Shown piece after piece: positions 56,961 through 64,000 of a stretch of 64,000 bases of DNA. The notes under the pieces are model-generated. The model searched no databases. It was not told the DNA's origin and saw nothing but the letters and a program-made list of their open reading frames with translations. Source of the stretch: Cardiobacteriaceae bacterium TAE3-ERU3 (GTDB lineage Bacteria; Pseudomonadota; Gammaproteobacteria; Cardiobacteriales; Cardiobacteriaceae); NCBI GenBank assembly GCA_019218315.1, contig JAHUUI010000003.1, positions 392,443 through 456,442 of the forward strand, read 5' to 3'. Position 1 is the first letter of the stretch. Each line of letters begins with the position of its first letter. The translations under genes were made by a program, and so were the position numbers.

Positions 56961-57666
56961 TTTTATGTTCCGATTGATCGGTCAGACGCGCTTTTTTCAG
57001 CCGTGTATTTTCATCTTCAAGAATGCAAATACGTTCATTGAGCTGATTGAGCAAGTTCATGATTGGGTCAGCAATATCACTGCTTTGTGCATAAGCCTCA
57101 AAACGATCACAATCGGCTCGGCGCTGTGATGGCTCACGCGCAGCTTTATCCTCACCGACCACTTTTGCCGGAATCCCGACCACAGTGCTACGCTCGGGCA
57201 CGTCTTTAACTACCACAGCATTCGAGCCGACTCGGGCATGATTGGCGACAAAAATCGCACCGATCACCTTAGCGCCTGCACCAATAATGACGTCGTTGCC
57301 AATCGTCGGATGGCGCTTGTGTTGCGCCCAGGACGTGCCACCAAGCGTTACACCCTGATAGATACTGACGTCATCGCCTAATTCAGACGTCTCTCCAATC
57401 ACAATACCCATGCCATGGTCAATAAACAGCCTTCGCCCTGCTTTTACAGCAGGATGCAATTCAACGCCAGTCAGCCAGCGCGACAAATTGGCGAGAAACC
57501 GTGCCAGCCAGCGCCAGCCGCTGTGCCATAACGCATGCTGCAAGCGATAGCTTGCCACCGCCCAAAAACCGGTATGTAGCGTCAAAATTGCCCATGCACT
57601 CTGCGTCGCGGGGTCGCGTTCGCGCACCACTGCAAAGTCTTCCTTAATGTATTGATACCATTTCAT
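56953..57666 (-). CDS. cysE: Serine O-acetyltransferase
   Basis: 237 residues, an EpsC/NifP-type short CysE. The hexapeptide beta-helix begins at ELHPAVKAGRRLFIDHGMGIVIGET (about 70-95) and includes DDVSIYQGVTLGGT and HPTIGNDVIIGAGAKVIG. It makes O-acetylserine for cysteine. The C-terminal 45 residues form a helix or coiled coil (NLLNQLNERICILEDENTRLKKA). First gene of cysE-iscS-iscA. Confidence 0.88.
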   Translation of the reverse strand: MKWYQYIKEDFAVVRERDPATQSAWAILTLHTGFWAVASYRLQHALWHSGWRWLARFLANLSRWLTGVELHPAVKAGRRLFIDHGMGIVIGETSELGDDVSIYQGVTLGGTSWAQHKRHPTIGNDVIIGAGAKVIGAIFVANHARVGSNAVVVKDVPERSTVVGIPAKVVGEDKAAREPSQRRADCDRFEAYAQSSDIADPIMNLLNQLNERICILEDENTRLKKARLTDQSEHKND

Positions 57667-57739
57667 GCCATATTGTCCAACGTAGCCAGGTCCAAAGTTA
57701 TGGCGTCAAACAGGCACAATCTCAAGAGCTCAGTTAGGC

Positions 57740-58849
57740 TCACTTCTTATAATCCTTTTTCACAAACGGCAATGGCGCAATCGAAACTTTGATTGCCTTG
57801 TTGCGCACCATCGCAAACAATTCTTCAGGATTGGCTTCTGCCACATCACGATCAAGGTAACCCATAGCAACAGGCCCATTAACCGTCGCACCAAAGCCAC
57901 CACTGGTTACTTCACCAACGGTCTTACCATCAAGATCCTCTATTTTTGCGCCAGCACGTACCGGTACACGTCCATCAATACGCAACCCCACGCGCTTGCG
58001 CGGCGCACCATGCTCGATCTGCTCAGCGATAACATCCGCACCGGTATACCCACCTGCGCGCTCGCCCCCCGGACGACGTACTTTTTGAATCGCCCATAGA
58101 AGTCCGGCCTCGACAGGAGTCGTCGTCGTATCAATATCATTGCCGTACAGACACAGCCCTGCTTCAAGGCGCAAACTGTCGCGCGCGCCCAAGCCAATCG
58201 GCTTCACCCTTTCATCAGCGAGTAATTGATCAGCAAGCTTTGCCGCAATCTCGTTAGGCACCGACAACTCAAAGCCGTCCTCGCCTGTATAACCCGAACG
58301 ACTTACCCAACAAGGCTTGCCAAGCAAGTCAAACTCACCACCGCGCATAAAGCCCAGCTCAGCCACTGCAGGATTCAGCTCACTCAGCACAGCAACAGCC
58401 TCAGGACCTTGCAGCGCGAGCAAGGCGCGATCCGCCCACCACTGCACATCGCAACCCTGCAAACCATCGCGCAGTTTCGCAAAATCATTATCTTTACACG
58501 CAGCATTCACCACCAAATAAAAGTCATCGGTGCGGCGGGTGACCATTAGATCGTCATCAATAGTGCCTTGTGCATTGGTCAAGAGTGCATAACGCTGCTG
58601 GCCTACTGCCAAGCCCAGTGCATCAATTGGTAACAGCTTTTCCAGCGCCTCAGCGACAGCATCACCTGTAACGAGAATTTGCCCCATGTGTGAGACATCA
58701 AAAAGCCCTGCGTGTTCGCGCGTCCATTGGTGCTCTTTGACGATACCCTCAGCATACTGCACAGGCATCGCATAGCCTGCAAAACCAACCATCTTCGCAC
58801 CATGTGCCACGTGCCAGTCATATAATGCTGTTTTCGCTAGATCAGACAT
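57740..58849 (-). CDS. gcvT: Glycine cleavage system T protein (aminomethyltransferase)
   Basis: 369 residues. KMVGFAGYAMPVQY, HAGLFDVSHMGQI, the tetrahydrofolate-site loop with catalytic Asp in YGNDIDTTTTPVEAGLLWAI, and GEVTSGGFGATVNGPVAMGYL are family-diagnostic. It releases ammonia and transfers the methylene group to tetrahydrofolate. gcvH and gcvP are not next to it. A strong SD (aaggagtg) precedes the ATG at 58849. Confidence 0.94.
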   Translation of the reverse strand: MSDLAKTALYDWHVAHGAKMVGFAGYAMPVQYAEGIVKEHQWTREHAGLFDVSHMGQILVTGDAVAEALEKLLPIDALGLAVGQQRYALLTNAQGTIDDDLMVTRRTDDFYLVVNAACKDNDFAKLRDGLQGCDVQWWADRALLALQGPEAVAVLSELNPAVAELGFMRGGEFDLLGKPCWVSRSGYTGEDGFELSVPNEIAAKLADQLLADERVKPIGLGARDSLRLEAGLCLYGNDIDTTTTPVEAGLLWAIQKVRRPGGERAGGYTGADVIAEQIEHGAPRKRVGLRIDGRVPVRAGAKIEDLDGKTVGEVTSGGFGATVNGPVAMGYLDRDVAEANPEELFAMVRNKAIKVSIAPLPFVKKDYKK

Positions 58850-58930
58850 TCAATCACTCCTTATTTTTCATTGTGCATAGCCTATCATGGTTTATGTTGT
58901 GCGGCATATGGTCAGAAAATCAGCATTACC

Positions 58931-58959
58931 TTGAATACTGCGCTGCAAGTTGTTAAAAT
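58931..58959 (+). promoter_or_regulatory. infA promoter
   Basis: -35 TTGAAT (58931-58936), 17-base spacer, -10 TAAAAT (58954-58959), about 30 bases before the start codon. Confidence 0.55.
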
Positions 58960-58992
58960 CGCGCCGTTTTATCTAACTTTAAACAGGAATAC

Positions 58993-59211
58993 ATGTCCAA
59001 AGAAGAAAATATTGAGATGATGGGCACCGTCATCGAAACCCTACCTAACACCATGTTTCGCGTCGAATTGGAAAATGGTCATCAGATTAACGCTCATATC
59101 TCTGGCAGAATGCGTAAACACTACATCCGCATCCTCACTGGTGATAAAGTCAAAGTTGAAATGACCCCTTATGACTTAACCAAAGGACGTATTGTTTTCC
59201 GCGAAAAATAA
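58993..59211 (+). CDS. infA: Translation initiation factor IF-1
   Basis: 72 residues, the standard size, a single S1/OB fold: [23 protein letters not shown] and [30 protein letters not shown]. Sits in the ribosomal A site during initiation. SD AGGA before the ATG; own promoter and terminator. Confidence 0.97.
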   Translation: MSKEENIEMMGTVIETLPNTMFRVELENGHQINAHISGRMRKHYIRILTGDKVKVEMTPYDLTKGRIVFREK

Positions 59212-59235
59212 ATTCTAACGTTACAGTTTAGATCT

Positions 59236-59262
59236 CAAGCAGCCATACGGCTGCTTTTTTAT
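59236..59262 (+). terminator. Terminator after infA
   Basis: Hairpin agcagcc-atac-ggctgct followed by six T residues. Confidence 0.85.
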
Positions 59263-59285
59263 TATCGAAAAGTCACGCTTTTTGG

Positions 59286-59340
59286 TTGCATCCCACTCAA
59301 TAAAGCCTATAATAAACCAACAATTCAACACATGTTGTAA
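59286..59340 (+). promoter_or_regulatory. Promoter and likely operator of the metal-sensor operon
   Basis: -35 TTGCAT (59286-59291), 16-base spacer, -10 TATAAT (59308-59313). Between the predicted start and the ATG lies TTCAACACATGTTGTAA (59324-59340), with arms CAACA and TGTTG. Its position makes it a good site for self-repression by the ArsR/SmtB product. Confidence 0.6.
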
Positions 59341-59696
59341 TGATGAAACTAGAACAACCTGATTGCCAAGCTGATGAACACAACATCAATACACTAAGCA
59401 GCATTAATGATGACGTCCTTGAAAATACCGTCACCATCCTTAGTGCTATGGCTGATACGGCTAGACTAAGCATACTTATACTCTTGCACGAAGGTGGCGA
59501 AAGCTGTGTTTCAGCACTCGCTAAACGCCTTGGTGATAAAACAAATACTGTTTCGATGCGCCTTAAAAAGCTCCACGATGCAGGGCTGGTCAACAAACGA
59601 CGCGATGCCAAACATATTTTTTACAGTTTAAAAGACGACCATATCGTTACGATTGTGCGCAACGCTATAGAGCACGCACAGCACTACAGTCAATAA
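59340..59696 (+). CDS. ArsR/SmtB-family metal-responsive repressor
   Basis: 118 residues. Winged helix (about 30-97) with recognition region KTNTVSMRLKKLHDAGLV. The last helix carries Asp99, His101, His112 and His115, the exact spacing of the SmtB/CzrA alpha-5 zinc site (Asp104, His106, His117, Glu120). A cysteine (Cys56) lies in the SCVSALA segment. Zn2+ or Co2+ is therefore the expected ligand that releases DNA. It starts directly downstream of the operator without a clear SD, and is followed 25 bases later by the His/Cys-rich gene, which it should control. Confidence 0.85.
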   Translation: MMKLEQPDCQADEHNINTLSSINDDVLENTVTILSAMADTARLSILILLHEGGESCVSALAKRLGDKTNTVSMRLKKLHDAGLVNKRRDAKHIFYSLKDDHIVTIVRNAIEHAQHYSQ

Positions 59697-59721
59697 TCCA
59701 AAATACTTCAGGAGCATAAAC

Positions 59722-60141
59722 ATGAGCTGCAATACCCACGATAATCATCCTCACACTCACGGCAAAGATTGCGAGCACACTGCGATCAAGCACAATGACC
59801 ACATCGACTACCTGCACGACGGCCACCTTCATCACCCACATGCCGACCATGTAGACGAGCATAAGCTCGAAGTCGACAGCACTAATCCAGCAGATTGCAC
59901 CCAGCCCAAGGCTTGTGGCTGTGTCGCTGGTTGTGATTGCGACTGCAGCAACGATTGCAGCTGCGACTGCGCAGAAGACAACGCTCAAGGCTGCCATACA
60001 GCTGACCATACTCATGGTCCGGATTGCGGTCATGAAGCCGTCCCACATGGTGACCACGTTGACTACCTCGTCAATGGCCGCCTTCACCACCCACATGGTG
60101 ACCACTGTGATGACCATGGCCCGGTGGAAGTAGTGAGCTAA
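59722..60141 (+). CDS. Two-lobed His-rich protein with metallothionein-like cysteine core
   Basis: 139 residues with 25 His and 14 Cys, very acidic, no signal peptide, so probably cytosolic. Residues 13-47 and 98-132 are ungapped repeats of the same 35-residue unit (HGxDCxHxAxxHxDHxDYLxxGxLHHPH, then DH..H). Between them residues 59-83 hold nine cysteines in CxC and CxxxC spacing (GCVAGCDCDCSNDCSCDC), like a small metallothionein. Short one-unit His-rich relatives exist in Proteobacteria, but I do not know this duplicated arrangement. Expected role: zinc or other soft-metal storage or buffering under control of the upstream sensor. SD CAGGAG and a perfect terminator frame the gene. Confidence 0.75.
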   Translation: MSCNTHDNHPHTHGKDCEHTAIKHNDHIDYLHDGHLHHPHADHVDEHKLEVDSTNPADCTQPKACGCVAGCDCDCSNDCSCDCAEDNAQGCHTADHTHGPDCGHEAVPHGDHVDYLVNGRLHHPHGDHCDDHGPVEVVS

Positions 60142-60168
60142 ACTACGCAACTCTATTGATATAGATAT

Positions 60169-60200
60169 GCAAAAAGCCCGATTATTCGGGCTTTTTGCAT
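60169..60200 (+). terminator. Terminator of the metal-sensor operon
   Basis: Nearly perfect palindrome: gcaaaaagcccga, short loop, tcgggctttttgc. It can act on both strands. Confidence 0.88.
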
Positions 60201-60292
60201 TTTGTAAGTCAGTTTTTATAAATTGGGTACGGCTGGCACGGAAAAATGCAGCACCACATGATGCCTAAAAACTTGATAACTATCACACGCTT

Positions 60293-62152
60293 CTAAACAC
60301 CACTATCCTCACCAAGATACCCGCCAGTCTGCCTCGCCCACAGCTGCGCATAAACGCCGCCCTGTTTGAGCAGTTCAGCATGTGTACCCATTTCAATAAT
60401 CCGCCCACTATCCATCACCACCAACCTATCCATCGCCGCAATCGTTGATAAACGGTGAGCGATGGCAATGACGGTTTTACCCTGCATCAAACGGTTCAAG
60501 CTCGACTGTATCGCTGCTTCTACTTCACTATCAAGTGCTGAGGTTGCTTCGTCCAAAATCAGAATAGGGGCATTCTTTAATAAGACCCGTGCTATTGCGA
60601 TTCGCTGCCGCTGGCCGCCCGAAAGCTTGACTCCGCGTTCACCAACTTGAGCATCCAGGCCTTTATTTCCCTGTGGATCAGTTAAGTGATCAATAAAATC
60701 ATGTGCCTCAGCATCGCGTAGAGCTTGCTGCAATTCAGCCTCACTGGCATCAGGTCGCCCGTAAAGAATATTGTCTCGCACAGAGCGATGCAATAAGGAA
60801 GTATCTTGGGTCACCATCGCAATATGACGACGCAGACTTTCCTGCGTCACATCGGCAATATTCTGCCCGTCTATGCTAATTTTCCCGGATTGAATATCGT
60901 AGAAACGCAGCAGTAAATTGACCAAAGTGGATTTACCGGCGCCACTGCGCCCGACCAAGCCAATCTTCTCCCCCGCCTTAATACTCAAAGATAGATTATC
61001 AAGCACTGCAGGTGGTTTACGTTCTTCGCTATGAGCGCCATGGTAATGAAAGCTGACTTGCTCGAAATCTATCGTACCTTTTGTCACCTCAAGTGCTTTG
61101 GCATCTTTCTTATCTTGGACCAAAGTCGGCTGCGACAAAGTCTGCATGCCATCCATCGCTGTGCCAAGGTTTTCAAATAGCCCGCTAATTTCCCACAGAA
61201 CCCAGTGCGACATACTATTGATCCGTAGTGCCATTGCCACAGCTACAGCCAATGCGCCAACACTCAATGATTCATTAATCCACAATGCAATCCCCAGTGC
61301 GGCAATACTGAACGTCAGTAAGTAATTGATGAAGTCAATACAGAAATCCAGCCCTGTGACGAGGCGAAATTGACGGTAAACGGTGTGCAAAAATGACGAC
61401 ATCGAACGCTGCGCATAATCAGCTTCTCGCTCAGTATGGGCAAATAATTTGACTGTCGCAATATTGGTATACGCATCGACGATACGCCCTGTCATCGTAG
61501 AACGCGCATCAGCCTGAAGCTGTGAGACGCGCTTGAGGCGAGGGACGAAATAGCATTGGATAGATACATAAAGTACGAACCAAATGACGATCGGAATCAT
61601 CAGCAGCCAATTCATCTGCGCCAGTAACAGCAACATAGTCAGAAAATAGACGCTGATATAAACAAACAAATCGGCTGCTTTAAGCAACAACTCTCGCACT
61701 GCAAGCGCTGTTTGCATAACTTTGGTCGCGACGCGCCCCGCAAATTCATCCTGATAGAATGCCATGCTTTGCCTGAGCAAGTGGCGATGCATACGCCAGC
61801 GTATAGCCATCGGGAAATTGCCCATCAAAGACTGATGCCGCAATACTGAGCTTGCAAGTGTTAGAAGTGGCAAAGCGACCAATACGACCAAGCCCATTTT
61901 CCACAAGGTTGCGGACTCTTGCGCAAGAAAAGTATCGCGATCATATCCACTGAGCCAATTAACGATATCGCCCATAAAGGAAAACAGCATTACTTCGAGT
62001 GCACCTTGCATGGCACTGATCACAGTCAAAACCGCAATGAAACGCTTAAAGCCTTTTGTGTAATGCAAACAAAAAGCGAGCAACCGGTTTGGCGGTTGCT
62101 CGTCATGAATAGGCGGGAATGGTCGCGTCAGACGCTCAAAAAATCGCAACAT
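60293..62152 (-). CDS. ABC exporter half-transporter (membrane and ATPase domains fused)
   Basis: 619 residues. Six membrane helices (about 35-340), then an ATPase: Walker A GRSGAGKS (about 413-420), signature LSGGQRQR, Walker B ILILDEATSALD, H-loop AIAHRLST. Homodimeric type IV exporter of the MsbA/multidrug class. The long N-terminal arm with FPPIHDEQPPNRLLAF resembles a proteobacterial subgroup of uncharacterised exporters. Substrate unknown. It lies between the metal operon terminator and ftsB, on the ftsB strand, six bases downstream of it. Confidence 0.88.
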   Translation of the reverse strand: MLRFFERLTRPFPPIHDEQPPNRLLAFCLHYTKGFKRFIAVLTVISAMQGALEVMLFSFMGDIVNWLSGYDRDTFLAQESATLWKMGLVVLVALPLLTLASSVLRHQSLMGNFPMAIRWRMHRHLLRQSMAFYQDEFAGRVATKVMQTALAVRELLLKAADLFVYISVYFLTMLLLLAQMNWLLMIPIVIWFVLYVSIQCYFVPRLKRVSQLQADARSTMTGRIVDAYTNIATVKLFAHTEREADYAQRSMSSFLHTVYRQFRLVTGLDFCIDFINYLLTFSIAALGIALWINESLSVGALAVAVAMALRINSMSHWVLWEISGLFENLGTAMDGMQTLSQPTLVQDKKDAKALEVTKGTIDFEQVSFHYHGAHSEERKPPAVLDNLSLSIKAGEKIGLVGRSGAGKSTLVNLLLRFYDIQSGKISIDGQNIADVTQESLRRHIAMVTQDTSLLHRSVRDNILYGRPDASEAELQQALRDAEAHDFIDHLTDPQGNKGLDAQVGERGVKLSGGQRQRIAIARVLLKNAPILILDEATSALDSEVEAAIQSSLNRLMQGKTVIAIAHRLSTIAAMDRLVVMDSGRIIEMGTHAELLKQGGVYAQLWARQTGGYLGEDSGV

Positions 62153-62158
62153 GAGTTA

Positions 62159-62632
62159 TTACTCTTGAATTGACTCCAGCTGTAACGGTAATGGTGTGAC
62201 CGGGAGAATTTCTGTCGTCGCAGGCACGCCCCCGGCATTAGTTTCAATAGATTCCAGCTCAATCGATGACTGATCAGGATTTAAAATTGCAACTGGATCT
62301 GGCGCTAACCCAGGCACATCAGGTAAGCTTGCCAGCTCACTATCGGGCAATACGAAATACGTTTCATTTTGCCCGATCATGCCATAATCTTCACGCGCCT
62401 TTTCTTCGTACGCAAAATACGCATCTGGTGAGCGGAGGTTTTCCACTTCGACCAACAAGGCATCATTACGATCAGCTAGCGATTTATTTTCTGACTGATG
62501 CAATTGGATCTGAGTCTGCAAACCTTCAATACTCTGCTTTTTTTCATGCTGTGTGACCCACAAATAATAGTTGAGCCACACCAGCGCAGCAATGATCAAC
62601 AGCATCAGACCATATAGCACCGCTCGTTTCAT
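62159..62632 (-). CDS. ftsB: Cell division protein FtsB with extended C-terminal tail
   Basis: 157 residues: one membrane helix (about 5-25), then a coiled coil (about 30-70) and the DYGMIGQNETYFVLP segment typical of FtsB. E. coli FtsB is 103 residues; here a Pro/Glu-rich tail of about 55 residues is added (VPGLAPDPVAILNP onward). FtsB joins FtsL and FtsQ in the divisome. It follows eno by six bases, the usual eno-ftsB order. Confidence 0.87.
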   Translation of the reverse strand: MKRAVLYGLMLLIIAALVWLNYYLWVTQHEKKQSIEGLQTQIQLHQSENKSLADRNDALLVEVENLRSPDAYFAYEEKAREDYGMIGQNETYFVLPDSELASLPDVPGLAPDPVAILNPDQSSIELESIETNAGGVPATTEILPVTPLPLQLESIQE

Positions 62633-62638
62633 TCGTAC

Positions 62639-64000
<1,362 letters not shown>

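Overview
The window reads as an ordinary chromosomal stretch of a gammaproteobacterium. It has an Na+-pumping NADH:quinone reductase operon, an E. coli-like fumarate reductase, oligoribonuclease, DapD, the secG-tRNA-Leu arrangement and the eno-ftsB pair. Cardiobacteriales or a related host-associated or marine lineage is possible, but the sequence alone does not settle it. No insertion sequence, prophage, integrase or CRISPR array is visible. The only clearly foreign-looking patch is a low-GC pair of paralogous genes at 44.1-45.2 kb.

Layout. 0-5 kb: the 3' part of a MocR-type regulator, a baeRF-type protein, dipeptidase E and a molybdate uptake pair in which the ABC ATPase is fused to a ModE-like DNA-binding domain. 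5-10.5 kb: a secreted protein of unknown function, superoxide dismutase, orn-phoB, RNase Z and a frame-disrupted Nudix gene. 10.5-14 kb: frdABCD. 14.4-23 kb: two sodium-coupled transporters (DASS and NSS families), hutC, an unknown membrane protein, a MATE transporter and cardiolipin synthase. 23-30 kb: nqrABCDEF-apbE-nqrM. 30-34 kb: tRNA-Leu(GAG), secG, tpiA, glmM, nhaA. 34-40 kb: a seven-gene Mrp/Mnh antiporter operon. 40-45 kb: dapD, a preQ1 riboswitch with yhhQ, a MerB-like protein, a fructosamine kinase-like protein, an SGNH hydrolase and the two low-GC paralogues. 45-53 kb: the histidine utilisation operon hutU-transporter-hutH-hutG-hutI-methyltransferase. 53-58 kb: tRNA-Leu(TAA), two coupled unknown genes, iscA-iscS-cysE, gcvT. 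59-64 kb: infA, an SmtB-type metal sensor with a His/Cys-rich protein, an ABC exporter, ftsB, eno.

How the genes work together. Sodium is the common theme: Nqr makes a sodium gradient, NhaA and Mrp exchange Na+ for H+, and the DASS and NSS transporters are of sodium-coupled families. Fumarate reductase next to a dicarboxylate-type transporter suggests fumarate respiration. The hut operon converts histidine to glutamate; its repressor gene hutC lies about 33 kb away, and a palindrome of the kind HutC binds overlaps the predicted hut promoter.

The most unusual pieces are (1) the metal-sensor plus two-lobed His-rich protein with a cysteine-rich core, (2) the ModC-ModE fusion, (3) the duplicated low-GC pair, and (4) an orphan MerB-like protein that keeps the catalytic Cys-Asp-Cys set.
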